Below, piece after piece: positions 9,267 through 18,108 of a stretch of 64,000 nt of DNA; position 1 is the stretch's first letter; each line of letters starts with the position of its first letter. A model generated the notes under the pieces. The model worked only from the letters and a program-made list of their open reading frames with translations. It did not search any database and was not told where the DNA came from. Position numbers and translations under genes: made by a program. This DNA comes from Aequorivita sp. UBA3180 (lineage in GTDB: Bacteria > Bacteroidota > Bacteroidia > Flavobacteriales > Flavobacteriaceae), in assembly GCA_002364215.1 (NCBI GenBank), contig DEXQ01000007.1:137222-201221 (forward strand), read 5' to 3'.

Positions 9267-9279
9267 TTGCCACTAAAAG

Positions 9280-9306
9280 AATGCCCCAAATTGGGGCATT
9301 TTTTTA
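9280..9306 (+). terminator. Intrinsic terminator after the DUF6520 gene
   Basis: A near-perfect hairpin, ATGCCCCAA pairing with TTGGGGCAT (9281-9289 and 9291-9299), followed by a run of T from 9299 to 9305. It lies 13 bp after the DUF6520 stop and separates it from the convergent S9 peptidase gene. Confidence 0.85.
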
Positions 9307-11922
9307 TGTGTTTCCTTTGCTTTCATTTTTCAAATATTTATTGAACCACTTGCATATCCGTTCTGTAAGATCTTTTTGGTTCTTCCCTTGCAACAGGGAA
9401 TGGCCTTCATTTTCATAGATTCGCAATTCCACTTCCACATTTAGACGGCGCAGGGCCAGATACATGGCCTCACTTTGATGCCAATTTACCTGATAATCCT
9501 TGTTACCCGTCCATATTAAGGTAGGGGTCTTTATGTTCTGGGCATACTCCACAGGCGAGTTTCGCTTGTACAGTTCCTTGACCTCATAAAAACTTTTGCC
9601 CATTTGCCACTGTTGGTTTTCATAATGCCAATGTTCCGCCCTACCGGTGTCCTTGTTTATGGTGTGATATGTGGTTGTAAGATCAAAAACCCCTGCGCCC
9701 ACTACGGCTGCAGCAAACATATTGGTCTGAGAGATAATAAAGGCCGTTTCATAGCCGCCAAAAGATTGCCCCATTATACCTATGGCATCCTTATTTATAA
9801 ACCCCATTTCCAAAACCTTATTAACTGTATTAATAACGCAATCAGTTGCCGAAACCCCTGGATTTCCTTTTTGGATCAAAATATCAGGTTCCAGTACAAA
9901 ATACCCCTCCGCCGTAAAGTTCCGGTAGTTATAACCAGTGCCATTATAGTAACTTGGGTTATGATATTGTTGGTATTTATATCCTATCATTTCGTAAACA
10001 TGCACTATCATTGGGTATTGTTTTCCCCTTTCAAAATTATCGGGATAGTGAAGAATTCCATTCAATTTTTGACCTTGATCGTTTGTATAAGAAATCAATT
10101 CCGTGTTCCCTTTAAGATACTTTTGATGTTGTTTATTTGATTGGGCCAAAATTTTTGCGGCATCTCCTGATTTTTTCCACAGGGCAGGAGGTGCATCATT
10201 TTTTTCCTTTACATAGATGAAGGAATCGGTAAATTTCGCCTTTCGCAATTCCGAAATTCTTCCGTTTTCATTTAAAAAGTCCTTTACCTTGGCACCCGGC
10301 TCCAATAATGCATACCCTTGATTGAAAAGGGAATCCTGCGTAACTAGAATGACAGGCTTAGAGAGATCAACTGGCTTATCCCGAGCAATATCTGAAAGGG
10401 AGCGGAATCCATCATAAAGACCTTTATATTCCCTATAGCGTATATTTTTCTCTCGTCCGTTTGTAAGTCGTTTTGGATTTTTAGTTCCTGGCCCTATTTT
10501 CCAAATATCGAATTCATCGTAAACCAAAAAATCTCCTATGGTCGTCCACCCCATTGCCCCGAAGGGTGTAATTGCTACAGTATGTGGCGCATACTGGTAG
10601 GTGAGGGGAAAAGATAGGTTTTCTGTGCTATTGACATGTTTTTTGTTTTTAATGTCATACAACCACCAGTCCCCATTCTTAAAATAGGCAATATGCGTAC
10701 CCGATGGATCAATACTGAGATAGCCCAAGGCCGTCTCCAATTCCTTAACAAATATGGAAGTTTCCCCTGTTTCCAAGTCGGTAATATAAAAATCGGATTG
10801 TGGCGCTTGTCTATATTGAGGTTCGTTTTGCAAAACACTATAAGTAAGTGCATATTTTTCATCCCCAACAAGAATTACCTCTGGCCGTTCTGCTGTGCCT
10901 ATCTGAAATACTTTTTTTGTTTTGGGCCACCATACCGCCAGTTTATCTGGATGTTTGAAATCCCAATCCACCTGCTGCCTCGGGTATATCCATTTATCTG
11001 TTCCCTTCCAGACCTGCACGTTTACACTGTCTTTCTCTTTATTAAGTGAATCCTTGTATGTGCTATGGGTCCAAAAGAATATCCGTTCCCCATCTCTGGA
11101 AAAGGAAAGTGGGATTTTGCTTATGGCAAAACTTCCGAGCGTTCTTAAATCAATTCCGTCCAATTTCCTGAGCATAGGTAATTTTTTATTCTCAAAATAA
11201 TAGAGCCGTTGCCCTTTATTTGGAGTGCTTTCCATAAAAACCAAGCCATCGCCTTCATCGTTCCAGGTAGGTTGGATAAAGTCTGTGTTTATGCTCCTTA
11301 TTATAACCGATTCGCGCATATCCTTTAGACGCAGTAGGGATAAAACCGTTTCTGTGGAATCCGTCCTTATAACAACCGCACTTTTTGAAGAAGGGTCAAA
11401 GGCAAAAGTTTGTACATGCTCTATAATAGCCGTTTTATTTCGTTCCAAATCCCATAGCTTCAGATAATTTAAGTTTGTTTCGGTACAATAAAAAACCACA
11501 AAACTGCCGTCCCGTGAAAACTCAAAGCGTTCCGCTTCCCTTTCCCAAATCGTCTCGCCTGTAGCTAAATTGAGTATGCCTATTCCTTTTTGATCCTGCT
11601 TAAAGGTAAAATACTTCGTTTTTTTATTGGGTTGGAATTGGCCGCTATGTGCATTGGGAAACTGATATTCGGACTTGCCGTCAAGGCTCAAAACAAATAA
11701 GGTGTCCGTTGCCTTTTCATAGTCCATTTTATAGGAAGTCCATAAACCATCCCCAGAAATTTGGTTATATCTTAAGTGGTGCCACATATCATAATCCTTT
11801 GGTTGCAAAATTGATTTTGCTGGCCCTTGCTGCCCCATGATGGGGCAGGAGGCCAAAACAAACATGAAAAAAAGTATGGGGAGCTGGCTAATTGAAAATT
11901 CATATAATCTATTACTTATCAT
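9304..11922 (-). CDS. S9 family (prolyl oligopeptidase-like) serine peptidase, exported
   Basis: About 872 residues: an N-terminal signal sequence, a long beta-propeller-like region to about residue 590, then an alpha/beta hydrolase domain. Catalytic residues are visible: nucleophile Ser720 in GQSFGGY, Asp in WTGNKDYQVNW, and His in YENEGHSL. S9 enzymes cleave short peptides after Pro or other residues. The ATG at 11922 overlaps the SusD stop codon by one base (TGATG), which indicates translational coupling; a TTG one codon upstream is less likely. It is the last gene of a SusC-SusD-peptidase operon, so it probably trims oligopeptides imported by the SusCD transporter. Confidence 0.85.
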   Translation of the reverse strand: MISNRLYEFSISQLPILFFMFVLASCPIMGQQGPAKSILQPKDYDMWHHLRYNQISGDGLWTSYKMDYEKATDTLFVLSLDGKSEYQFPNAHSGQFQPNKKTKYFTFKQDQKGIGILNLATGETIWEREAERFEFSRDGSFVVFYCTETNLNYLKLWDLERNKTAIIEHVQTFAFDPSSKSAVVIRTDSTETVLSLLRLKDMRESVIIRSINTDFIQPTWNDEGDGLVFMESTPNKGQRLYYFENKKLPMLRKLDGIDLRTLGSFAISKIPLSFSRDGERIFFWTHSTYKDSLNKEKDSVNVQVWKGTDKWIYPRQQVDWDFKHPDKLAVWWPKTKKVFQIGTAERPEVILVGDEKYALTYSVLQNEPQYRQAPQSDFYITDLETGETSIFVKELETALGYLSIDPSGTHIAYFKNGDWWLYDIKNKKHVNSTENLSFPLTYQYAPHTVAITPFGAMGWTTIGDFLVYDEFDIWKIGPGTKNPKRLTNGREKNIRYREYKGLYDGFRSLSDIARDKPVDLSKPVILVTQDSLFNQGYALLEPGAKVKDFLNENGRISELRKAKFTDSFIYVKEKNDAPPALWKKSGDAAKILAQSNKQHQKYLKGNTELISYTNDQGQKLNGILHYPDNFERGKQYPMIVHVYEMIGYKYQQYHNPSYYNGTGYNYRNFTAEGYFVLEPDILIQKGNPGVSATDCVINTVNKVLEMGFINKDAIGIMGQSFGGYETAFIISQTNMFAAAVVGAGVFDLTTTYHTINKDTGRAEHWHYENQQWQMGKSFYEVKELYKRNSPVEYAQNIKTPTLIWTGNKDYQVNWHQSEAMYLALRRLNVEVELRIYENEGHSLLQGKNQKDLTERICKWFNKYLKNESKGNT

Positions 11923-13331
11923 CAATATCCTGGATTTTGTGGGTTGAGGTTGGGGTTTAGTATGAGTTCGTTTGCCGGCAGGGGGAAAAGCACATCGGTT
12001 GCTTTCCAGCCCGGCTTTATGGGCGCCAATATTTCATTGGCGGAGCCTGTCCTTTTAAGGTTAAACCAGCGCTGACCCTGCTCCGTAAAAAATTCGTACC
12101 TCCATTGGTTTTGTAGCTCTTCTCTGACTTCTTCCTGTGTGCCTGCGGCTGTGGGTTCAAGCCCGGCGCGAAGCCTAATTACATTAAGGTCGTTCCTTGC
12201 TTCCTGTAAATTCCCCAGTTGCATGGCAGCCTCCGCGCGGATGAGGTATTGTTCCGCCAAGCGAAAGAGGATGGAATATTCCGTACTGCTACCTCCATAA
12301 TAATTTTGCTCGTATTTATAGGGGTGGTACCAACTTTGACTGCCGTCCGTTAGTTCTCGCGTCCAAGCTTCCTTGCGTAGGTCTCCCGTTTCAAAGTCCG
12401 CGATAAAACTATTTGTAAGTGAATAGAGGGAAGGCGGGCCAAAGTCGAAGATTAAGGTTTCCCCTTCCTTGGTTCCCGAACCCTCGAATTCCGGTTTTAA
12501 CTGCCAGATGGTGGACGGACTTTCCTTGAGGAATACCAAATTTAAATCGGGCTGCATGGCATAAGTGCCCTCGGTTATGACCGCCGTACTTTCGGCAACT
12601 GCCTTTTCCCATTGATGTGTATGTAAATACAAGCGTGCGAGCATGGCACTGGCCACGCCTTTGGATACCCGAAGCCTTTCTCCACTGGTTTCCATAGCTG
12701 GCAACAGGTTTTTGGCAGCCAGCAGATCGGCTTCCATCATTTGGTAAACCTCCGTTAAGGGCATTCGGGAGACGGAAGCATTTTCGGTATAGTCGGTAGT
12801 TATTATATAAGGAACGTCCCCGAACAATTGGGCAAGATAAAAGTGGAGGTACGCCCTAAGGAAAAGTGCTTCCCCCATAAATCCATTCCGCTCCTCCGCT
12901 TCCAAAGGGGCATCTTCAAGCCCTTCCAAAATTTTATTGGCGCTGTAGATAAGGGAGTAGCTGCTGTTCCAAAAATTGCCCACCGCGGTATTGTTGGGCA
13001 GTACCGTATGGTTATAGAAAGCGTTATCGATCGGGGCATTCTCCCGATAGTAATTCAGTTCATCCGCATACAGACCGAGGAGCACACCTATTCCGTCAAC
13101 GCCACCGCTAAGGGGACTGCTATCCCGAAGCCCAGAATATATATTGGCAATGGCAGCATTAACTGTGGCTGCGTTTTCAAACAGGGCCTCTTCGGAAAGC
13201 AAGAAATCTGGATAATCCGGTTCCAGTGCCTTTTCGCAACTGGACAGCAGCGCCACCAAGAGCACCAAGAGCAATAGCCTTATTAGTTGGATGGGGGAGC
13301 GGGAATTGTATTTCTGTATAAAAGTTTTCAT
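11922..13331 (-). CDS. SusD/RagB family surface lipoprotein
   Basis: A 469-residue lipoprotein with lipobox LLSSC near residues 28-32 and the SusD/RagB architecture: helical TPR-like repeats carrying LFLRAYLHFYLAQLFGDVPY and a C-terminal segment with RAEAAMQLGNLQEARNDLN and LRAGLEP. SusD proteins form a lid over the SusC pore and bind the nutrient at the cell surface. It follows the SusC gene by 10 bp and is coupled to the S9 peptidase, which favours peptides over glycans as cargo. No glycoside hydrolase is nearby. Confidence 0.92.
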   Translation of the reverse strand: MKTFIQKYNSRSPIQLIRLLLLVLLVALLSSCEKALEPDYPDFLLSEEALFENAATVNAAIANIYSGLRDSSPLSGGVDGIGVLLGLYADELNYYRENAPIDNAFYNHTVLPNNTAVGNFWNSSYSLIYSANKILEGLEDAPLEAEERNGFMGEALFLRAYLHFYLAQLFGDVPYIITTDYTENASVSRMPLTEVYQMMEADLLAAKNLLPAMETSGERLRVSKGVASAMLARLYLHTHQWEKAVAESTAVITEGTYAMQPDLNLVFLKESPSTIWQLKPEFEGSGTKEGETLIFDFGPPSLYSLTNSFIADFETGDLRKEAWTRELTDGSQSWYHPYKYEQNYYGGSSTEYSILFRLAEQYLIRAEAAMQLGNLQEARNDLNVIRLRAGLEPTAAGTQEEVREELQNQWRYEFFTEQGQRWFNLKRTGSANEILAPIKPGWKATDVLFPLPANELILNPNLNPQNPGY

Positions 13332-13341
13332 AATTGAAGTT

Positions 13342-16341
13342 TTAAAAGGTTACTGTTACGCCAGCGCCCAACCACCTTAGGGCAGGAATAAAGCCCAGCG
13401 TCTGTTCAGGGTCCTGGCCTTTGTATTCCGTAAGGGTGTATAGGTTTTGCCCCTGAAGGAAAACCTTGGCATTGGAGACGCTGTGGAGAAAATTTGGAAT
13501 GTTATAGGCAAGGGAGATGTTTTTGAGCCTTAAATAGGTGGCATCACTAAAAGCGGCATCGCTCTGTCCCAAATTGTAGGCAGCCACTACCCGGTCAAAG
13601 CTGCCGCCAGTGGTATAGCCTTGGGTATCCGTTTGGTCTCCAGCAACGGTCCAGGCGTCCAAAACCCCTACGGGTTGATTCACCATAGCGCCGGGGGTGG
13701 TGCCCCAACGGTTACTATTCTGCGCTAACTGCTTGCTGAACTGGAAGAAGATATCCAACTCCAGATTGCCATAGGCAAGGGTATTGGAAAGCCCGCCATA
13801 CCATTCAGGGGCGGTGTCTATGATTGCCTTTCTATCCTCTGGGGCGCTTATCTGTCCATCGCCATTATAGTCCTCAAAGGTATAGATACCCGTTTCGGGA
13901 TCTACCCCCGTAAAATGCAGTACCCTTACAATGGTAATGGGCTGCCCCATTACATAGCTGTTAGCATAGGTGCTACTGTCAAGATTTGGAAATTCCAGCA
14001 GCTCGTTTTTTGGAAACGTAAAATTGAAGGAAGTGTTCCATTTCCAGTTGCCTGAATTGAGGTTTACGGTATTCAGCTCAAACTCCCAGCCCCTGTTTTC
14101 CACAAGGGCGTCAAGGTTGCCCAAGATGCCCGCAAAACCCGTAGTGCCCGGCAACGGGATTTCCACCAATTGGTTGGAGGATCGGTTGCGGTAATAATTT
14201 ATGTTGGCTGTTATCCTGTTATCAAACACGCCCAGTTCCAATGCCAACTCAGCTTTTCGGTTTTCCTCCCATCCAAAGTTGGGGTTGTAGAGGGCGGTGG
14301 GGTACAGCCCAATGGTGCCGTTATAGGGAATCCCCGTACTGCCATAGGAGTTGTAATAACGGTAGTCGCCAATCTGGTCGTTGCCCGTACTGCCATAACT
14401 TCCTCTCAGCTTGCCGTAGGAAAGAAAGGGAAGAGCCTTCTTTACGCCCGCTTCTTCAGAAAAAAGCCAAGCCGCACCCACCGCCCCGAAATTGGCAAAG
14501 CGGTTGTTGGGACCAAAGCGGCTGGAGCCATCCCTACGGCCGGTAAGGTTTAGGATGTAGCGATTGTTATAGGTGTAATTAAGACGGCCAAAGATTGCCT
14601 GATATTTATATACAGACTCGGCATCGTTCATTACCTTAATGTAATTGGCCGCTGCTAGGTTCATGATCTGTGAGTTGGTGGCAAAGCCCTCGGCATACTG
14701 TGAAAAAATACGGGAAGTTTCTTGCTGTGCGGTATAGCCCAGCAACACATCCAATTTATGGTTCCCTTTTGAATACGTATAGTTCAATTGGGGCTCCACA
14801 ATCCACGAACTTCTGGTACCGTCATTGGTATAAATGCCCGAGAAACTACTGTCAAAACCATATTGGGGAGGGTAAATGGTATGGGGGCTGGTACGGTATT
14901 CCGATAAGTTAGTATCCTGATATCCCAGGGTGGTACGGAGGGTGAGATTGTTCCATAACTTGATTTCCATGGCCCCATTTACCAGCAGGCTGTTTCTTTT
15001 GGATTGTAGGTCGCCCTGCAAAGATGCCAAGGGATTGTTGAAGGTGCCGTCCTCCCAATTCAGTGTGCCGTCCTCGTTATATAATTCTGGCGCATTGGGG
15101 GGTAGTATCAATGCCTGATAGCTTAAATCGGAACTCGGGAGCTGGTTGTTTTCATGGGCATAGGCCGTGGAGAGGGTTATTTTAAAACCATCGTTTGGCG
15201 AACTGTGGGACAGCTTGGCAAGGCCATTGGCGCGTTGGTAACGGTCGTCGGTGGGAAATACGGTGGTCTGGTTATGATAGCCGCCACTAAGGAAAAAGGA
15301 GGTGGATTTGCTACCCCCGGCCACCGAGGTCTGATATTCCCGTAAATAGGCCGTCCCGCCCAGCAGTTCCTCCTGCCAATCGGTATAGCGATTTTGGTCC
15401 CAAGTGCCGTTAATATCATAGGCATAGGGCGGGTATTCGGTAAAGCCGTCATTGCTAAAGGCCTGTTCCCGCATTTGCAGGTATTGTTCCGTATTTAGGA
15501 GTTCCTGCTTTTTTGCTATCTGCCCGAGACTACTCTTGGCAGTCACGGAATACTTTGTTGTGCCCGTCTGTTTCCTTTTGGTGGTTATCAGGATAACCCC
15601 ATTGGCGCCTCGGGAGCCGTATATTGCCGTGGCATCGGCATCCTTTAGCACTTCTATACTCTCAATATCGGAAGGGCTCAAAAAACTGAAAGGACTGTAA
15701 TCCGCTCCCGGAAGGATGGTGCCTGAAACGTTGGGTGTACCCATGCCATCGGCGCTAAAGGGAATGCCGTCTATAATATATAAGGGTTGGTTTCCTGCAG
15801 TAAGACTGTTCTTCCCCCGCAGCTGCACCTTAAACCCACTGCCGGCACTGCCCGAATTTTGGACAACCTGTAAGCCAGAAATCCTTCCTTGGAGTGCTGC
15901 AATGGGATTCTGAACTATTTGCCCCGCCATATCCTCTTGGGTAATACGCGAAATACTCCCAGTCTTTTCCTTATCGGAAACTTTGTAGTAGCCCGCATTA
16001 ATAACCACCGCATCCAAGGCAGTAGCATCCGTCTGCATAACAACATTCATAATACTATTACTGCCCACTGCCACTTCTTGGGGCTTATACCCCAAATAGG
16101 TAACTACAAGAGTATCGTTTGCGGTTGCGGTTAGGGCATACCTGCCTTCCAGATCGCTAATGCTGCCACGGGAAGTGTTCTTTACCAATACGTTGACCCC
16201 GCTGAGTGGGCCATTGGTGTCGGTAATAATGCCACTAATGGTTTTTTGTGGCAGGTTCTGTGAAAAAGTAGGGGAGTTGTAGGTTAGGAAAAGGGCAAAA
16301 GATAGTGCATAGGCATAGCTTCGCCTGTACTTATTTTTCAT
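13342..16341 (-). CDS. SusC/RagA family TonB-linked outer membrane transporter
   Basis: A 999-residue protein: signal peptide, a carboxypeptidase-regulatory-like beta-sandwich (residues about 32-115, TISGIITDTNGPLSGVNVLV), a linker INAGYYKVSDKEKTGSISRI, a plug domain (QNPIAALQGRISGLQV, then LYIIDGIPFS and DADATAIYGSRGANGVILI), and a 22-strand type barrel ending in an aromatic-rich C-terminus. It is the first gene of the SusC-SusD-S9 operon, and the adjacent peptidase makes oligopeptide import the best inference. The same linker wording recurs in a flavobacterial SusC subgroup. Full length and intact. Confidence 0.93.
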   Translation of the reverse strand: MKNKYRRSYAYALSFALFLTYNSPTFSQNLPQKTISGIITDTNGPLSGVNVLVKNTSRGSISDLEGRYALTATANDTLVVTYLGYKPQEVAVGSNSIMNVVMQTDATALDAVVINAGYYKVSDKEKTGSISRITQEDMAGQIVQNPIAALQGRISGLQVVQNSGSAGSGFKVQLRGKNSLTAGNQPLYIIDGIPFSADGMGTPNVSGTILPGADYSPFSFLSPSDIESIEVLKDADATAIYGSRGANGVILITTKRKQTGTTKYSVTAKSSLGQIAKKQELLNTEQYLQMREQAFSNDGFTEYPPYAYDINGTWDQNRYTDWQEELLGGTAYLREYQTSVAGGSKSTSFFLSGGYHNQTTVFPTDDRYQRANGLAKLSHSSPNDGFKITLSTAYAHENNQLPSSDLSYQALILPPNAPELYNEDGTLNWEDGTFNNPLASLQGDLQSKRNSLLVNGAMEIKLWNNLTLRTTLGYQDTNLSEYRTSPHTIYPPQYGFDSSFSGIYTNDGTRSSWIVEPQLNYTYSKGNHKLDVLLGYTAQQETSRIFSQYAEGFATNSQIMNLAAANYIKVMNDAESVYKYQAIFGRLNYTYNNRYILNLTGRRDGSSRFGPNNRFANFGAVGAAWLFSEEAGVKKALPFLSYGKLRGSYGSTGNDQIGDYRYYNSYGSTGIPYNGTIGLYPTALYNPNFGWEENRKAELALELGVFDNRITANINYYRNRSSNQLVEIPLPGTTGFAGILGNLDALVENRGWEFELNTVNLNSGNWKWNTSFNFTFPKNELLEFPNLDSSTYANSYVMGQPITIVRVLHFTGVDPETGIYTFEDYNGDGQISAPEDRKAIIDTAPEWYGGLSNTLAYGNLELDIFFQFSKQLAQNSNRWGTTPGAMVNQPVGVLDAWTVAGDQTDTQGYTTGGSFDRVVAAYNLGQSDAAFSDATYLRLKNISLAYNIPNFLHSVSNAKVFLQGQNLYTLTEYKGQDPEQTLGFIPALRWLGAGVTVTF

Positions 16342-16430
16342 AATTTCGCGTTGGTTTAATTGGTTACTATTTTAAACTACTGGCCTGCTCCGATGTGTTC
16401 GACTACTGGGAGTGGGCTTTTTTGGTCCCC

Positions 16431-16519
16431 CCGGCCCCCGAAGGGGGTGAGGAGCCTTTTTTTCGTGAGTCGTGAAGCGTGAGACGTTACATCCCCCTAG
16501 CCCCCTTCGAAGGGGGGAT
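16431..16519. repeat. GC-rich dispersed palindromes and a heptamer tract upstream of SusC
   Basis: Two short palindromes of the type CCCCCnnnGGGGG (around 16434 and 16500-16516, the second CCCCCTTCGAAGGGGGG) flank three heptamers, CGTGAGT, CGTGAAG and CGTGAGA (16464-16484). The same palindrome type recurs at 48.15-48.52 kb, so this is a dispersed genomic repeat and not a gene-specific signal. A strong hairpin here could still affect transcription into the SusC operon. Confidence 0.65.
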
Positions 16520-16684
16520 TGATTATGACTTCAATTCACAATTCGTACTTTTCATAAGCAATATCATTTATATTAAATATTACTCGCGAAGCTTCTGGGT
16601 GGAAGAAACAGTTGCCTTGAAAGAAAGTTGAAGGAAGAAATAGCGACCAAACCCCATACAAAAGGGCGCGGTGCTCAACCTATT

Positions 16685-16798
16685 GCATTAGAGGTACTGG
16701 TATACCTTGTGTACAGATAGGCAAGCGACTCACGCCCCGGGTCGTGAGCACTCTGCTTATCGTCTCGTACACGTTAAAAATTACCAGTTTTCTAATGC
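16685..16798. repeat. Long imperfect inverted repeat (about 114 bp)
   Basis: The left arm begins GCATTAGAGGTACTGGTA (16685) and the right arm ends TACCAGTTTTCTAATGC (16798); these are near-complements. Inner segments also pair: GTGTACAGA..GCAAGC with GCTTAT..TACAC, and CTCACG with CGTGAG around a CCCCGGGT tip. The element lies in the 594-bp gene-free gap between SusC (minus) and the XRE gene (plus). No ORF spans it. It could be a MITE-like relic or a structured RNA. A smaller hairpin (TTCTAA/TTAGAA) follows at 16817-16838. Confidence 0.65.
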
Positions 16799-16935
16799 GA
16801 GATCCAAAGCGAATGCTTCTAATATTTTTCTGTTAGAAGAATCACAAATTTATATATGTGGTGCAATATAATAAAATAATTATACAATACAAATATGTAT
16901 CGAATAAAAAACTAACTTATTCCAACTTTTACTAA

Positions 16936-17301
16936 ATGGATTTGTATGGTAAAAAGTATATTGAAATATTAAATATTCAGATTGGCTGTATTTTAAAACT
17001 ACACCGTTTGAGACAAGATTTATCACAGCAAGAAGTTGCCGTTGCAATTGATTCTAATTCAACTACAATAGGTAGAATTGAGAGAGCTGAAGTTGTTGGA
17101 GGATGGGATAAAATATATATGATATGTCATACTCTTAATATTGAGTATGATCATTTATTTATTCTCCTACCGCTAAAGAAATTATTAAGTCTAGTTGACG
17201 AAATTTACAGTCTCGATCAGAAATTAAGTAATGAAAAAAGAGAATATTATTTAAAATTAAAAGAAAGTATAAAGCTTAAATTTCAGGCTTTACAAAAATA
17301 G
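16936..17301 (+). CDS. XRE-family helix-turn-helix regulator
   Basis: A 121-residue protein. Residues about 10-75 form a Cro/C1-type HTH: IGCILKLHRLRQDLSQQEVA, then DSNSTTIGRIERAEVVGGW as the recognition part, and an extended C-terminal helical tail (residues 85-121, EREYYLKLKESIKLK-type). Typical of Bacteroidota XRE proteins that sit alone in accessory regions. No cognate toxin is adjacent. It opens the island and could regulate it, but XRE sites are usually short operators and nothing links it to the 16-bp palindromes. Transcribed alone, convergent with the next gene. Confidence 0.85.
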   Translation: MDLYGKKYIEILNIQIGCILKLHRLRQDLSQQEVAVAIDSNSTTIGRIERAEVVGGWDKIYMICHTLNIEYDHLFILLPLKKLLSLVDEIYSLDQKLSNEKREYYLKLKESIKLKFQALQK

Positions 17302-17306
17302 AATTG

Positions 17307-17552
17307 CTATAATTCTGTAAGTATCCAATATCTATCTAATAACTTTCCTTCTTCAAAAGCAATTAGGTTTGAAATTTTATTTTTCGAAACATTGTATTCT
17401 ACCTCAACAAAGAATTTAAATAAACTATAGAGGACATATCGTATTTCTTCTTTTAAATAATAATTAATAAAATCTCCTTGTGTAAATACTAAATCGTATT
17501 GCTCCTGTTGAGCCAGATTCTTAAAGTCATGAAATGATAACTTCCTTTCCAT
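17307..17552 (-). CDS. Hypothetical protein, 81 aa
   Basis: An 81-residue ORF with no recognised family: MERKLSFHDFKNLAQQEQYD, a helical centre LFKFFVEVEYNVSKNK, and an aromatic C-terminus RYWILTEL. Rich in Tyr/Phe, without signal peptide or Cys, so probably cytosolic. It ends six bases from the XRE stop, in convergent orientation, and is followed upstream by a tiny membrane ORF on the same strand, with which it may form a unit. Proteins of this size and feel are common as unnamed Bacteroidota genes. Function unknown. Confidence 0.6.
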   Translation of the reverse strand: MERKLSFHDFKNLAQQEQYDLVFTQGDFINYYLKEEIRYVLYSLFKFFVEVEYNVSKNKISNLIAFEEGKLLDRYWILTEL

Positions 17553-17559
17553 TTTAAAA

Positions 17560-17667
17560 TTATATTATACCAAATAACCACAAAAAGAAAACAATAATTC
17601 CAATTAACACAGCAATTAGAAGTGAAAATTTAAAATGTACTTGATAGAATTTTTCGTAGTTATCCAC
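17560..17667 (-). CDS. Possible small membrane protein, 35 aa
   Basis: A short ORF from GTG 17667 to TAA 17560. The product is a short polar N-terminus (DNYEKFYQVHFKF) followed by one hydrophobic helix of about 20 residues ending FLWLFGII. It lies seven bases upstream of the 81-residue gene on the same strand, consistent with a two-gene unit. Too short and with a non-ATG start, so it remains tentative. Confidence 0.35.
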   Translation of the reverse strand: MDNYEKFYQVHFKFSLLIAVLIGIIVFFLWLFGII

Positions 17668-17693
17668 CTGCAACCAATTTAAAACTTTTCAGT

Positions 17694-17918
17694 TTATTTT
17701 TCCCAACCGCAAAGGGTTCTCCCCAGTTTCTTAGCTTCGCTTAACATTACCGAATAGGTATCTGTAGAACAACTTGAAAGACCCCTACAATCTTTTTTGT
17801 AATGATATTTCTTGCTTTGTGGACCTTTGCAGATATATACCTCAGAAACATCGTAAGAAAATGAGGTAAGTAATAGAAATACCAATCCCCCTAAAAATAA
17901 GATTTTACTTTTTTTCAT
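17694..17918 (-). CDS. Small exported Cys-rich protein (YHxxxC motif)
   Basis: A 74-residue protein with a signal peptide (MKKSKILFLGGLVFLLLTSF). The mature part of about 50 residues carries VYICKG, YHYKKDCRGL, SCSTD and EAKKLGRTLCGW. The pattern YHxxxCRxL...EA...G...C recurs in the exported protein encoded at 39340-39711 (YHTANCRYL...EAINFGYQAC), so this is the same small Cys/His domain, seen in many Bacteroidota surface proteins and perhaps metal binding. No operator palindrome precedes it. Function unknown. Confidence 0.65.
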   Translation of the reverse strand: MKKSKILFLGGLVFLLLTSFSYDVSEVYICKGPQSKKYHYKKDCRGLSSCSTDTYSVMLSEAKKLGRTLCGWEK

Positions 17919-18020
17919 TGCTTAAAATTTAAAAACTGGGGAGAATATTCAAATATAATAAATTGTTTATTAGTGTTCTACAAAATCTACTACGAAAAGA
18001 AGGGTTTAAAAATAAAAAGG

Positions 18021-18101
18021 TATATTTAATCTTCTCCCAGATTTAAAAGCCCATTCTTACGGTTTTCCGTAATGGGTGGGTTTATATTTATTTTATATTT
18101 G
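18021..18101 (+). promoter_or_regulatory. Palindrome promoter module A (DUF2971 gene)
   Basis: Upstream box TATATTTA (18021-18028), a TTCTCCC tract, perfect palindrome TTACGGTTTTCCGTAA (18057-18072), 21 bp, then the -7 box TATATTTG (18094-18101). The start codon at 18109 follows by only 7 bp, so the transcript would be nearly leaderless. Confidence 0.8.
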
Positions 18102-18108
18102 AAACAAT

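Noticed and set aside
13970..14553. Several plus-strand ORFs of 80-130 codons opposite SusC
   Set aside because: They are antisense shadows of a full-length, well-supported SusC reading frame.
16936..17301. XRE protein as antitoxin of a toxin-antitoxin pair with the neighbouring 81-aa gene
   Set aside because: The genes are convergent, not co-transcribed, and the 81-residue protein shows no toxin motif.
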